A DNA stretch of 64,000 bases from JAHRAW01 sp965249835 (GCA_965249835.1 CBDFMY010000003.1:1674001-1738000), one strand, 5' to 3'. Positions 45,059 through 54,431 are shown, counted from the stretch's first letter. Numbers and translations are program-made. The notes: generated by a model from the letters alone, not told the origin.

Positions 45059-45967
45059 ATGGTGAAGCCAACCGGTTACATAGATGGCCGAATCGATGCC
45101 CTCGAGGAAATTCGCGTGCCGGTGCTCGATCGTGGATTTCTGTATGGGGATTCGATTTATGAAGTGATTCGAACTTATTCGGGCATTCCGTTTCTGTTTG
45201 ATGAGCATCATGAGCGACTGATGAATTCAGCGCGACTGAGTCGGATGAATGTCAGCCAGAGCAAACAAGAGATTGTTGATGCCATCGTGGCGACCATCGC
45301 CGCCGCCGAAGCCGGGCGCGGGGATGATGTGTATGTGCGCTATCAAATTACGCGCGGGGAAGGGAAGGTGGATTTATATCCGGACCCGGAATTGCGCTCG
45401 CGGCTGATTGTCATCGTCAAGGAAGTTCCGAAATGGAATCCGGATTTTTATCAAACCGGCATGTCGCTGGCGATTTCCGATTTGCGGCGTAACGCGGTGA
45501 ACACGCTTGACCCCAACATCAAAGGGGGCAACTATCTCAACAACATTCTGGGGCTGGCGGAGGCGCGGGCCATGGGTGCGGATGAATGTGTCATGCTCAA
45601 TGCCGATGGCTTGGTGACCGAGTGTTCCAACAGCAATGTCTGGTTTGTGCTGGACGGCAGGGTCGTCACGCCGGCATCGGGCAATCTGAGCGGGCTGACG
45701 CGCAAGTCGCTGGTTGCTTTGCTTGAACATGCCGGACACAACGAAATCGAACGTCACATTCACAGTGAAGCATTGACCGGCGCCACGGAATGTTTTGTAA
45801 CCAGTGCCACCCGCGAAGTGATGCCGGTGGTAAGTTTACGATTGCAGAACGGCACGGTGTTGCCATTTCCTCGAGGTGGCGGCGAGTTGACTCGCCTGGC
45901 GATGAAATTGTATGCTAATCGGTTGGTGGAGTTTGTAAAACAAAATCGCGAACAGACATGGTTTTAA
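45059..45967 (+). CDS. Class IV aminotransferase (IlvE / D-amino-acid aminotransferase type)
   Basis: A 302-residue PLP enzyme of fold type IV. It has VLDRGFLYGDSIYEVIRTYSG near the N-terminus. The PLP Lys is in DPNIKGGNYLNNILGLAEA, and ECVMLNADGLVTECSNSNVWFV and the phosphate-binding SGLTRKSLVAL follow. Branched-chain aminotransferases, D-alanine aminotransferases and aminodeoxychorismate lyases share these motifs, so the substrate is open; the LDPNIKGGNYLNN segment leans toward IlvE. It starts 25 bp after the AsmA gene. Confidence 0.85.
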   Translation: MVKPTGYIDGRIDALEEIRVPVLDRGFLYGDSIYEVIRTYSGIPFLFDEHHERLMNSARLSRMNVSQSKQEIVDAIVATIAAAEAGRGDDVYVRYQITRGEGKVDLYPDPELRSRLIVIVKEVPKWNPDFYQTGMSLAISDLRRNAVNTLDPNIKGGNYLNNILGLAEARAMGADECVMLNADGLVTECSNSNVWFVLDGRVVTPASGNLSGLTRKSLVALLEHAGHNEIERHIHSEALTGATECFVTSATREVMPVVSLRLQNGTVLPFPRGGGELTRLAMKLYANRLVEFVKQNREQTWF

Positions 45968-45971
45968 TTTT

Positions 45972-46766
45972 ATGAGCGTAGAGACGCAACTGCGATTGTT
46001 TGTTTTCGTCGGCTTATTGGCTACCATGATGTTGTGGGAATGGTTTTCGCCGCGCCGAAAAAACCAGTACCGAAAACTTCGCTGGCCCTCCAATTTCGGC
46101 ATCGTTGCGTTGAACGCACTGTTGCTGGCGCTGGTGCCAATCACCGCCGTCGGTGCTGCATTGTTTTCAATATTCAATCACTTCGGTTTGTTTTTATGGA
46201 TTGAATTATCGTTGTGGCCAAGCATCATTTTGTCCCTGGTGTTGCTCGACCTGGCGATTTACTGGCAGCACCGGATGTTTCATGCCATTCCGCAACTCTG
46301 GCCCATTCACCGCATGCATCACACCGACACCGAGTTTGATGTAACCACCGCGCTTCGTTTTCATCCGCTCGAAATTCTTATCTCGATCGTCATCAAAGCC
46401 GCGGTTATCATCTTGATCGGTGCGCCGGTGCTGGCGGTAATCGCTTTTGAAATTATTCTGAACGGCACCGCGATGTTTAATCACGCCAACATTCAATTAC
46501 CGGGGTTGGTGGATAAAGTTCTGCGGCTGGTAATCGTTACCCCGGACATGCATCGCGTTCATCATTCCATTCACGATGACGAATACAATACCAATTATGG
46601 ATTCAACTTATCGCTGTGGGATCGATTGTTTTCGAGTTACACCGCGCAACCCGAAGACGGTCATATCGAAATGAAAATCGGCCAATTGGAATACCGCGAC
46701 CCGGACGAAGCGCGGCTGGACAAACTGCTGACGCAACCGTTTCGCGGTGCTACACTCACGCAATGA
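45972..46766 (+). CDS. Sterol desaturase / fatty acid hydroxylase family membrane protein
   Basis: A 264-residue membrane protein of the non-haem di-iron fatty acid hydroxylase superfamily. The three His clusters are visible: HRMFH (LAIYWQHRMFHAIPQLW), HRMHH (WPIHRMHHTDTEFD) and, near the C-terminus, HRVHHSIHDDEYNTNYG. Several hydrophobic segments surround them. It probably modifies a lipid with oxygen; the substrate is unknown. It starts 4 bp after the aminotransferase stop, and its stop overlaps the next gene's ATG (ATGA). Confidence 0.9.
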   Translation: MSVETQLRLFVFVGLLATMMLWEWFSPRRKNQYRKLRWPSNFGIVALNALLLALVPITAVGAALFSIFNHFGLFLWIELSLWPSIILSLVLLDLAIYWQHRMFHAIPQLWPIHRMHHTDTEFDVTTALRFHPLEILISIVIKAAVIILIGAPVLAVIAFEIILNGTAMFNHANIQLPGLVDKVLRLVIVTPDMHRVHHSIHDDEYNTNYGFNLSLWDRLFSSYTAQPEDGHIEMKIGQLEYRDPDEARLDKLLTQPFRGATLTQ

Positions 46767-47029
46767 CCATCGACCGAAAACTGCTGGAGATTTTGGTTTG
46801 CCCGATTACCAAGCAACCGGTTTCCCTGCTCGGTCAAGCGCGACTGGATCAGGTCAATCAATTAATCGAACAGGGCAAACTGCATAATTTCGCCGGCGCG
46901 AAAATCGTCAAACCCATGAAGCAGGCGTTGATTACGCAAAACGGCAACACCTTATATCCGGTGGATGGCATGATTCCGGTGATGCTGGAAGAACAGAGTG
47001 TTCCATGCGAGCAGATACCGGATTGGTGA
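46763..47029 (+). CDS. Trm112-like (UPF0434/YcaR family) protein
   Basis: An 88-residue protein. The N-terminus MTIDRKLLEILVCPITKQPV matches the bacterial UPF0434/YcaR family with its CP-x-T-K-x-P pattern. The region NGNTLYPVDGMIPVMLEEQ near the C-terminus is the second conserved block. Related Trm112 proteins support methyltransferases in eukaryotes and archaea; the bacterial role is unclear. Usual length is about 60; here a longer insert (QARLDQVNQLIEQGKLHNF) lies between the two blocks. The start overlaps the hydroxylase stop by 4 bases. Confidence 0.88.
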   Translation: MTIDRKLLEILVCPITKQPVSLLGQARLDQVNQLIEQGKLHNFAGAKIVKPMKQALITQNGNTLYPVDGMIPVMLEEQSVPCEQIPDW

Positions 47030-47099
47030 TTGCGCTTGCTTATTTTCCGCCATGCGGTGTTGCGCTGCGGCGCACAATTTTGTGCTTGTCTGCTTCGCT

Positions 47100-47131
47100 A
47101 ACTTCTCAAAAAAGACGAATTTTGAGGAGTT
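47100..47131. terminator. Hairpin, A+T-rich, first of two
   Basis: AACTTCTCAAAA and TTTTGAGGAGTT can pair (one mismatch) across an 8-base loop. It lies between the convergent ends of the Trm112-like gene and ppk1, and is related in sequence to the next hairpin. Confidence 0.5.
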
Positions 47132-47148
47132 AGGGTACATTTCCACCT

Positions 47149-47184
47149 TTATCTTCTCAAAAATACCGTTTTTTGAGAAGATAA
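47149..47184. terminator. Long perfect hairpin, probable bidirectional terminator
   Basis: TTATCTTCTCAAAAA pairs perfectly with TTTTTGAGAAGATAA (15 bp) around a short TACCGT loop. The A/T runs within the stem could serve as U-tracts in either direction for the two convergent genes. Confidence 0.55.
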
Positions 47185-47223
47185 GCCACGACATTATTGT
47201 ATAGGCTCACTTATTCGCTGACG

Positions 47224-47388
47224 GTTTTTCTCGGTTACTTTTGGCATCTCAAAGAAAGTCACACTTTGCGATTCACATTGTCTCCCCAACCCGTCATTCC
47301 CGCCGGCAGGCGAGAATGACGAATGATAGGTAATAGTGAACCGAGAGGACAAAGGCGCGTTGAGACGCCAAAAGTAAACGAGAAAAAA
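47224..47388. repeat. Palindromic interspersed element
   Basis: Two inverted arms (TTTTTCTCGGTTACTTTTGG at the left; CCAAAAGTAAACGAGAAAAA at the right) flank a central hairpin GTCATTCCCGCC/GGCGAGAATGAC (47293-47320). The arms match the repeat arms at 16930-17447. The central hairpin belongs to the widespread GTCATTCCCGCC-type bacterial repeats. It lies in the 402-bp gap between convergent genes; nothing coding is seen here. Confidence 0.8.
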
Positions 47389-47431
47389 ATGTCCGGCTAC
47401 GCATCCCTCCTGCCATCATTCCCGCACACGA

Positions 47432-49639
47432 TTAATTCCGCTTGCGCTGTGTACCGGTTCTCAGTAGTTTTTTGTGCTTTTTAGTCTTCAGGCGCGCTTG
47501 GGCGAATTCGATTTGTTGCCGTTGGCTTGCCCGGGCTTTTTCCGAGGCCGGGCGGCGTTTGATATAGGCGCCGTCGGGTTGCATTTCCCAGGCGTTTTCG
47601 TTGTCATCAAGCAAGGTGTTCAGTACCAGTCGCAATTCTTTTTGGAGCGACGGCGGAGTGATTTGGGTAACCACTTCCACGCGGCTTTCCAGATTGCGTT
47701 TCATCAGGTCAGCGGAGCCAATCAAATACTCTTCCTTGCCGCCGTTTTTGAAATAAAAAATGCGGCTGTGTTCGAGAAATCTGCCGACGATGCTGACCAC
47801 GCTGATGTGCTCGGAAATGCCGGCAACGCCGGGCCGCAAACGGCAGGTGTCGCGGACGATGAGTTCAACCTTGACCCCGGCACGGGAGGCCCGATACAAT
47901 GCCTTGATTAGGTCGCTGTCTTCCAGCGCATTGGTTTTAATTTGAATCAGCCCGGAGTCGTTGGTATTTTTCGCCGCGCGATGGGTTTCAATTTCCCGTT
48001 CGATGTTCGCCAGTAGCGTTTTTTTCAAGTGCTTGGGCGCCGGGATAATTTTTCGGTAGTTGCGCCGCGGCGCGTATCCGGTGGTCAGATAATTAAACAA
48101 CTCGGTGACATCGTGGCCGATGTCGGCATCGCAGGTCAGCAAACCGATGTCGGTGTAAAGTCGTGCGGTGCCGCCGTGATAATTGCCGGTGCCGATGTGA
48201 ACATATCGACGCAGGCCGCTGTAATCTTGCCGCACCACCATCAACACCTTGCAATGAGTTTTTAGCCCAACCACGCCGTAGGTGACGTGGATGCCGGCCT
48301 GCTCCATGCGCTCGGCCCATTCGATGTTGGCGGCTTCATCAAACTTCGCTTTCAACTCCACCACCACCGCCACTTGCTTGCCGTTGCGCGCCGCTTCGAT
48401 GAGCAGGTCAACGATGCGAGTCTCGCGGTCGGTGCGGTATAGAGTCATCTTAATCGCTCGCACTTTGGGGTCGCGCGCCGCCTCCTCAAGAAACCGCACC
48501 ACCGAAGTGGCGAATGATTCATATGGATGTTGCAGCAACATGGATTCGGCTTCGCGCACGATGTAAAAAATGCTGCGTTGTTGATCCTGCAAGCGGTGAT
48601 GGTTGACCGGAATGTGGGTCGGGTAGTGCAACTCGGCGATCGGCAAGGACGCCAGTTGCATGAACTCGCGTTGCATCATCAAGCCGTCCTGCACGAACAC
48701 ATCCCGCTCCAGATCCAGCCCCAGTTCGGCCGCCAGCATACCCTTGCGGTCGTCGGCCATTTCGCGGTTCACCACCATGCGGACAATCGGCGCAATGCGG
48801 CGATCGCGCAGTTCCAATTCGATCATCTCCATTAAATCGTTGGCACCGGATTCCTGGCGTTCGGCCGCAGCGTTGCGCGCCACGAAATAAAAATCGCGGG
48901 CGATGATTTCCACGCCGGGGAACAATAAATCCAGATGATTCGCCATTACATCTTCCAGCGCGACAAAGTGATAACTGTCGCCCACTTGAATAAAACGCGG
49001 AATGCCGGTGCCGACCGGCACCTTGACCCGCGCCAGCATCGGTTCCTCATCGCCGTCCGAGCGAATGGTCACGAGAATATTCAGCGACAGGTTTGAAATA
49101 AACGGAAACGGATGCGCCGGGTCAATGACCTGCGGCGTGACCAGCGGAAAAACATTATCAATGTAATGCTGGCGAATTTCATTTTGCGCGGCTTGGTCGA
49201 GTTCGCGGTGTTTGACGATGCGAATGTCGTGCTCGCTGAGTTGGTCGAGCAGATGCGGCAGTTCGCGGTCGCGTTCACTTTCGATTTCCATCACCAGTTC
49301 GCGAGCCGCGATGAGTTGTTGCTGTGGAGTTTGCCCGTCAATGGATAACTCGGTTACACCGGCGATGGCTTGCAATTTGAGGCCGCCGATGCGTTTCATA
49401 AAAAACTCATCAATGTTGGAGGCGAAGATGGCGAAAAACTTCAGACGCTCCAGCAACGGATTTCGTCGCTCGGTGGCTTCGTGCAACACGCGGTGGTTGA
49501 AACGCAACCAGGTCAGTTCCCGATTGAGATATAACTGCGGGTCGTCCAAATCAAACTCATCGGGCGGCAATTCCGCTGCCGGAGCATCCCCGGGCGGCTG
49601 ATGGTTTAGCGGGCGGATGGCAGTAACGTTTTTCGTCAT
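47432..49639 (-). CDS. ppk1: Polyphosphate kinase 1
   Basis: PPK1 makes polyphosphate from ATP at the membrane. The 735-residue protein has an N-terminal helical domain with LYLNRELTWLRFNHRVLHEA and FAIFASNIDEFFMKRIGGL. In the catalytic half, PYESFATSVVRFLEEAARDPKVRAIKMTLYR, ARNGKQVAVVVELKAKFDEAANIEWAERME and YVHIGTGNYH carry the autophosphorylated and proton-relay His residues of HKD-like domains. The tail is basic (KTKKHKKLLRTGTQRKRN). The ATG at 49639 was chosen; the longer upstream frame is not family-like. Confidence 0.95.
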   Translation of the reverse strand: MTKNVTAIRPLNHQPPGDAPAAELPPDEFDLDDPQLYLNRELTWLRFNHRVLHEATERRNPLLERLKFFAIFASNIDEFFMKRIGGLKLQAIAGVTELSIDGQTPQQQLIAARELVMEIESERDRELPHLLDQLSEHDIRIVKHRELDQAAQNEIRQHYIDNVFPLVTPQVIDPAHPFPFISNLSLNILVTIRSDGDEEPMLARVKVPVGTGIPRFIQVGDSYHFVALEDVMANHLDLLFPGVEIIARDFYFVARNAAAERQESGANDLMEMIELELRDRRIAPIVRMVVNREMADDRKGMLAAELGLDLERDVFVQDGLMMQREFMQLASLPIAELHYPTHIPVNHHRLQDQQRSIFYIVREAESMLLQHPYESFATSVVRFLEEAARDPKVRAIKMTLYRTDRETRIVDLLIEAARNGKQVAVVVELKAKFDEAANIEWAERMEQAGIHVTYGVVGLKTHCKVLMVVRQDYSGLRRYVHIGTGNYHGGTARLYTDIGLLTCDADIGHDVTELFNYLTTGYAPRRNYRKIIPAPKHLKKTLLANIEREIETHRAAKNTNDSGLIQIKTNALEDSDLIKALYRASRAGVKVELIVRDTCRLRPGVAGISEHISVVSIVGRFLEHSRIFYFKNGGKEEYLIGSADLMKRNLESRVEVVTQITPPSLQKELRLVLNTLLDDNENAWEMQPDGAYIKRRPASEKARASQRQQIEFAQARLKTKKHKKLLRTGTQRKRN

Positions 49640-49826
49640 TTTTACGAATGAGTCAAATGGATGTGCGGTTTGATGCCGGACACGGTTGGGAATAGTTAAT
49701 CGCGTATTGTCCGCATTATATATTGAAATCAATCCCGTATTGGGCGATAGTAACGCTAATTCAACACCGAGGCGATCTTTGACCGGATGAACGCGCACCC
49801 CCCGTCGCCCCCGTCGACACATTCCA

Positions 49827-51395
49827 ATGGAACAGATTCTGCTACTTGCCAGTCAGTATGGGCAGTCCGCTGTGGCGGCTGTCGTGTCCACTTTCGCCTT
49901 CGACACGGCGTTGCTTGCCACGCCGGATATGCTGTTGCGCCTCGCCTTGCAGGTGCTACTGCTGGTTTGTTCGGCGTTTTTCTCCAGTTCCGAGACCGCT
50001 TTGTTTTCGTTATCCCGACTGGATCTCCAGCAACTGCGCCGTGAACGAAACCCGCGCGCCGAATCCATCCATGAACTACTGGACCAGCCGCGCAAGTTAA
50101 TCATCTCCATCCTGAGCGGCAACGAGTTGGTCAATGTCGCCGCCACCGCCAACATGGCTTCGATTCTGGTGACGCTATACGGCGGCGCCGATGCCGGTTG
50201 GATCAACCTGCTGGTGATGGTGCCGTTGCTATTGTTACTGGGGGAAGTTACGCCCAAGACCGTGGCGGTGCACAACCCGGTTCGTTACAGCACTCGCATC
50301 GTGGCCGTGCCCATGCGGTTTTGGGTGCGATTTATTACGCCGCTACGCTGGGCTATTCGTGGAATCTCTGATCGCATCACCATCTGGCTGGTGGGCGAAG
50401 CGAAGACCGCCGACAACATTTTGCAGGTGGATGAATTTTTGACTTTGGTCGAGCAGGTCGCCGAAGAGGGCGAGTTGGATGCCACCGAGCGCGCGCTGAT
50501 TTACAACCTGCTGGAAGCATCCGATACCGAAATCGTTGAGATGATGACTCCGCGCACTCGCATGGCATTTCTCAATGTGGAAATGAGCGTGCCGGAGATG
50601 GTGGAGAAATTCATTTCCTATCGACATTCCCGCATACCGGTTTTCAAAACGCACCGCGACAATCTGGTGGGTTTCGTGCACGCCGAGGATATTTTGCGTC
50701 TGGTATTGGACGGCGAAGATCTGGAATCGCTTTCCCCCGAAGACATCATGCATGCGCCGGTGGTGGTGCCGCTGACCAAGAAAGTGGATGAGATGTTTGA
50801 TTTTTTTCAGGGACATGAAGTGCGCGCCGCGGCCTGCCTTAACGAATTCGGCGGGGTCGAAGGTTTCATCACCATGCGCGGCGTGATCAACTTTATTTTT
50901 GGCGATGTCAGTGGCGGCACGCGCGCCACCGCCGGCCTCTATGCCGAGATGGACAACAATATTTACCAAGTGCCGGGCGATATGAAACTGAATGACTTCA
51001 ACAATCTCGCCAACTTCGGCATTGAAGACCCGCGCATGACCACCATCGGCGGGGTCGCCTTTCGTCTGCTGGATCGCCTGCCACGCGAAGGCGACCAGGT
51101 GCGCATGGACGACATTTTGATTCAGGTGTTGGAAATGGATGCCCATCGCATCGCTACAGTGCGCGTGGCGCAAGGCGTTGATGATGAAGATTTTGCGCGC
51201 GCCGAAGAAGTGATGGTCGGCGAAGTTTCCGACGATGAGGAAAACGCGCACGACGAAGAGCAACGCGCCGTCGATGAAATGCCCGAAGACATCGATGAAA
51301 ATCAGGTGGCGGAATCCGAACAGGAATACGGAACCGAAACCGACACCGGCGAAACCGGCACCGAAACCAAAGCCGGCGCCGGAGGTTCCTCATGA
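49827..51395 (+). CDS. CNNM/CorC-type transporter with CBS domains (first of pair)
   Basis: A 522-residue inner-membrane protein. The N-terminal DUF21/CNNM domain has four hydrophobic segments with FFSSSETALFSLSRLDLQQL and LLLGEVTPKTVAV. A CBS pair follows with MMTPRTRMAFLNVEMSVPEM, YRHSRIPVFK and EDIMHAPVVVP, then a CorC_HlyC domain with YQVPGDMKLNDFNNL. Such proteins are linked to magnesium or other divalent-cation export. After the last domain is an acidic, repetitive tail (EYGTETDTGETGTETKAG). Its stop overlaps the ATG of the next gene. Confidence 0.9.
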   Translation: MEQILLLASQYGQSAVAAVVSTFAFDTALLATPDMLLRLALQVLLLVCSAFFSSSETALFSLSRLDLQQLRRERNPRAESIHELLDQPRKLIISILSGNELVNVAATANMASILVTLYGGADAGWINLLVMVPLLLLLGEVTPKTVAVHNPVRYSTRIVAVPMRFWVRFITPLRWAIRGISDRITIWLVGEAKTADNILQVDEFLTLVEQVAEEGELDATERALIYNLLEASDTEIVEMMTPRTRMAFLNVEMSVPEMVEKFISYRHSRIPVFKTHRDNLVGFVHAEDILRLVLDGEDLESLSPEDIMHAPVVVPLTKKVDEMFDFFQGHEVRAAACLNEFGGVEGFITMRGVINFIFGDVSGGTRATAGLYAEMDNNIYQVPGDMKLNDFNNLANFGIEDPRMTTIGGVAFRLLDRLPREGDQVRMDDILIQVLEMDAHRIATVRVAQGVDDEDFARAEEVMVGEVSDDEENAHDEEQRAVDEMPEDIDENQVAESEQEYGTETDTGETGTETKAGAGGSS

Positions 51396-52651
51396 CATTA
51401 CTCGGCATGCTCTTGTTAATCGTCCTGCTGTTATTGCTCAAGGGGTTTTTCTCCGGCTCGGAAATTGCGTTGGTCAATTCCGACAAGATTAAACTTAACG
51501 CCCGCGCCAACCAGGGACATGACGGCGCTAAAAAAGTGCTGGAGTTATACAAGGAGCCGGATGTATTGCTCGGCACCACGCTGGTCGGTGCCAACATCGC
51601 CACCGTTGCCCTGACCACATTGGGGACGATTTTGTTCATTGACTTGTTTGGTGCGAATGGCGCATTGTATGCGTTCCTCGTGCTGACTCCGTTGCTATTA
51701 ATTTTCGGCGAGATTGTTCCCAAAAGCGTGTATCAGCAAAAGTCCGACGAAATCGCGCCGATTGCGATCTATCCGTTGCGAATCTTTTCGTTTCTGTTTT
51801 ATCCGATTATTTTTATTTTTTCCCGCATCGCCCGGCTGTGCGCGCGCCTGTTCGGCGGCGGCAAAGTCGAGCAGAACCTGTTCATGACTCGCGAACAAAT
51901 TCGCTCAGTGGTAGACATGGCGGAGCGCACCTCGTCGGTGGATGCGTTTGATCGCGGACGCATTCGCCGTGTGATTCGTTTCGGCGAAACCACCATCGGC
52001 GAAGCGATGATTCCGATCGCCGAAGTCACCGCCATCAACCGCAACAGCCGCATTCTGCGCGCCATCGCGACGGTGCGGCGCAAGGGTTACAACCGACTAC
52101 CGGTGTATGAGGGAAACATCAGCAACATTACCGGCATCGTCACGCTGACCACCTGGGACTTGCTGGACGCATCCCTGCCTGGCAAAAAACTGGAGGAATT
52201 GATCGAGCCGGCGCATTATGTATTGCAATTTCAAACCATCGACCAGTTGTTGCCGACCTTGCGCCAGCGTGCCGATCACATGGCAGTAGTGGTGGATGAA
52301 TTCGGCTCAGCGATCGGCATCATCACCATGGAAGACATCGTCGAAGAAGTGGTGGGCGACATTGATGTCGGCTACGACTTTGATGAATATTTGCCGCGCC
52401 GCAAGCGAGTCATCGAATCCATCGGCGAAGGAAAATATTTAATGGATTCGCGATCGTCGGTGTCCGAAGTTAACGATGTGCTGGAAATTAATCTCAACAG
52501 TCGCATCTCGCACACCATCGGCGGGTTGGTCATGACGCAACTCGGACACATTCCGGTGCGCGGCGAAAGCATAGTGGAGATGGGATACCGCTTCACCGTG
52601 GAAGAAGTCACCGAGCGTGCCATCGTTAAACTGCGCGTTGACGCGATATGA
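51392..52651 (+). CDS. CNNM/CorC-type transporter with CBS domains (second of pair)
   Basis: A 419-residue paralogue of the preceding protein. It has the membrane domain motif LKGFFSGSEIALVNSDKIKL and LLLIFGEIVPKSVYQQKSD. The CBS region has MIPIAEVTAINRNSRI, GYNRLPVYEGN and VVVDEFGSAIGIITMEDIVEEVVGDI. A CorC_HlyC end has HTIGGLVMTQLGHIPVRGE. The two proteins probably form a pair or heteromer. It overlaps its neighbours by 4 bases at each end (ATGA), indicating one translation-coupled operon through ampD. Confidence 0.9.
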   Translation: MTLLGMLLLIVLLLLLKGFFSGSEIALVNSDKIKLNARANQGHDGAKKVLELYKEPDVLLGTTLVGANIATVALTTLGTILFIDLFGANGALYAFLVLTPLLLIFGEIVPKSVYQQKSDEIAPIAIYPLRIFSFLFYPIIFIFSRIARLCARLFGGGKVEQNLFMTREQIRSVVDMAERTSSVDAFDRGRIRRVIRFGETTIGEAMIPIAEVTAINRNSRILRAIATVRRKGYNRLPVYEGNISNITGIVTLTTWDLLDASLPGKKLEELIEPAHYVLQFQTIDQLLPTLRQRADHMAVVVDEFGSAIGIITMEDIVEEVVGDIDVGYDFDEYLPRRKRVIESIGEGKYLMDSRSSVSEVNDVLEINLNSRISHTIGGLVMTQLGHIPVRGESIVEMGYRFTVEEVTERAIVKLRVDAI

Positions 52652-53223
52652 ATTCGTTTCAACTCGACCACGCATCCGGGCGAGTTACGCCGGCACGATT
52701 TGTAGCATCACCGAACTGCGACCAACGACCGGATGAAACGGAAATTGATGTGCTGGTACTTCACGCCATCAGTTTGCCGCCGCGGTGTTACGACGGCGAT
52801 TTTATCGAGCAATTTTTCACCAACCGTTTGGATTGCAAAGCGCATCCTTATTTCGCGCAACTGCGGGATGTGAAAGTATCCGCGCATTTTCTGATTAAGC
52901 GCAGCGGCCAACTGCTTCAATTTGTTGCCACTCACCAGCGCGCATGGCATGCCGGCCAATCGAATTTTCACGGCAGGGAAGCGGTCAATGATTTCTCGTT
53001 GGGAATTGAGTTGGAAGGCAACGATGATGAGTCGTTTCAATCGGCACAATATGATGTGCTGACAAATCTGATTCGGTTGTTGACCGATGGCTATCCGGCA
53101 ATCCGGCCGGATCATATCGTTGGCCACAATGACATCGCACCAAGCCGTAAAACCGACCCGGGTCCTTGCTTTGACTGGAAGCGACTGCGCGAGGGCATCG
53201 CTTGCGCATCTGCTTCCGCATAA
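52648..53223 (+). CDS. ampD: 1,6-anhydro-N-acetylmuramyl-L-alanine amidase AmpD
   Basis: AmpD is a cytoplasmic zinc amidase that removes the peptide from anhydromuropeptides during wall recycling, which also keeps AmpR-type beta-lactamase induction low. The 191-residue protein has zinc His in LVLHAISLPP (first), VSAHFLIKRSGQL, WHAGQSNFHGREAVNDFSLGIELEG, and the His/Asp ligands in IVGHNDIAPSRKTDPGPCFDW. The length matches the E. coli enzyme. The gene's ATG overlaps the second CNNM gene. The AmpG-like permease at 4.9 kb handles the same substrates. Confidence 0.94.
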   Translation: MNSFQLDHASGRVTPARFVASPNCDQRPDETEIDVLVLHAISLPPRCYDGDFIEQFFTNRLDCKAHPYFAQLRDVKVSAHFLIKRSGQLLQFVATHQRAWHAGQSNFHGREAVNDFSLGIELEGNDDESFQSAQYDVLTNLIRLLTDGYPAIRPDHIVGHNDIAPSRKTDPGPCFDWKRLREGIACASASA

Positions 53224-53312
53224 TTATGCGGCTGACACATGCCATGGTATAAGGTGGGCAAATCATTATTCATTGCCGGATAAAAATACCTTATTCATCG
53301 CCGCCCGCCGCC

Positions 53313-54233
53313 ATGCCCTTGCACATCACCATGCGCCAACTTCAGGTGTTCGAAGCGGTCGCCCGCCACCTCAGCTTTACCCGGGCGGCGAAGGAACTTC
53401 ACCTGACCCAGCCGGCGGTGTCCATGCAGGTCAAACAACTGGAATCCATGGTGGAATTGCCGTTGTTCGAAGTGCTGGGGAAAAAGATATACCTGACCGA
53501 AGCCGGCCGAACCATGCTGCGTCACAGCCGCGCCATGCTGTCCCAGTTGGTTGAAATCGAACACGACATCCACAGCCTGCGCGGCATTGACGGCGGCAAC
53601 CTGAATCTCTGCATCGCCGCGACGGTCAACTACTTCGCCACGCGTCTGTTAGCCAAATTCTGCGAGGTGCATAAATCGGTGCAGATTAATCTGGACATCG
53701 CCAACCGCGAACAGTTGCTCAAGCGGCTGGCGGCAAATGAACCGGACCTGGTATTGATGGGGCAACCGCCGTCGGGGTTGGATGTGCGCGCCAGAGCCTT
53801 CATGGAAAACCCGTTGATTGTCATCGCCAATCCCCATCACCCGCTGGCCGGCGAGCAGAAAATCCCCATTGAAGCAGTGGAAAAAGAAACCTTCGTTATG
53901 CGCGAACCCGGCTCCGAAACGCGAACGGCAACGCAACAGATGTTCGACAAACACGGCGTAACCCTCAACCCCGGCTTGCAGATGTCTACCAACGAAGCCA
54001 TCAAACAAAGCGTCGCCGCCGGTTTCGGTCTGGCAGTGGTGTCGGCCCACACCGTTGAACTGGAACTCAACGCCGGCCGGCTGGTCGCCCTTGACCTCAA
54101 CCATTTTCCGATCATGCGCAAATGGTATGTGGTCCATCGAAAAGGCAAGCGACTTTCACAAACTGCCGCAGTGTTTATTCAATTCGTCATTGAAGAAGGC
54201 AGAAAAAATCGCCGCAACCGCGCCTCCGACTAA
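53313..54233 (+). CDS. LysR-family transcription regulator (CbbR-like)
   Basis: A 306-residue LTTR. The N-terminal winged helix-turn-helix reads MRQLQVFEAVARHLSFTRAA, then LHLTQPAVSMQVKQLE. The effector-binding domain has NREQLLKRLAANEPDLVLMGQPP and QSVAAGFGLAVVSAHTVELEL. The N-terminus and AVSMQVKQLE most resemble CbbR and related regulators of autotrophy or nitrogen metabolism, but no cbb genes are in the window, so the target is unknown. It is followed by tRNA-Phe. Confidence 0.88.
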   Translation: MPLHITMRQLQVFEAVARHLSFTRAAKELHLTQPAVSMQVKQLESMVELPLFEVLGKKIYLTEAGRTMLRHSRAMLSQLVEIEHDIHSLRGIDGGNLNLCIAATVNYFATRLLAKFCEVHKSVQINLDIANREQLLKRLAANEPDLVLMGQPPSGLDVRARAFMENPLIVIANPHHPLAGEQKIPIEAVEKETFVMREPGSETRTATQQMFDKHGVTLNPGLQMSTNEAIKQSVAAGFGLAVVSAHTVELELNAGRLVALDLNHFPIMRKWYVVHRKGKRLSQTAAVFIQFVIEEGRKNRRNRASD

Positions 54234-54257
54234 CCGCCCGGGATTGTTTTTTGGCAC

Positions 54258-54286
54258 TTCCCAAATATCGACGATGGCGATACAAT
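54258..54286 (+). promoter_or_regulatory. Candidate promoter for tRNA-Phe
   Basis: TTCCCA (54258-54263) and TACAAT (54281-54286) are separated by 17 bp and lie about 40 bp before the tRNA. The -10 box is good and the -35 box weak. Confidence 0.4.
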
Positions 54287-54324
54287 CCCGCGATAAAGAT
54301 TCACCCCGCAATCAACCCCAACCT

Positions 54325-54400
54325 GGCCAGGTAGCTCAGTCGGTAGAGCAGTGGACTGAAAATCCTCGTGTCGGCAGTTCGATTCTGTCCCTGGCCACCA
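54325..54400 (+). tRNA. tRNA-Phe (anticodon GAA)
   Basis: A 76-nt tRNA with acceptor GGCCAGG/CCTGGCC, discriminator A and encoded CCA. The anticodon loop CTGAAAA gives GAA. The D arm is AGCTCAGTCGGTAGAGC, and the T arm reads AGTTCGATTCT. It marks the left edge of a lower-G+C island with a restriction-modification system. Confidence 0.97.
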
Positions 54401-54431
54401 TTCATTTTCAGCAGGTAAAAGTAGGCGATTA

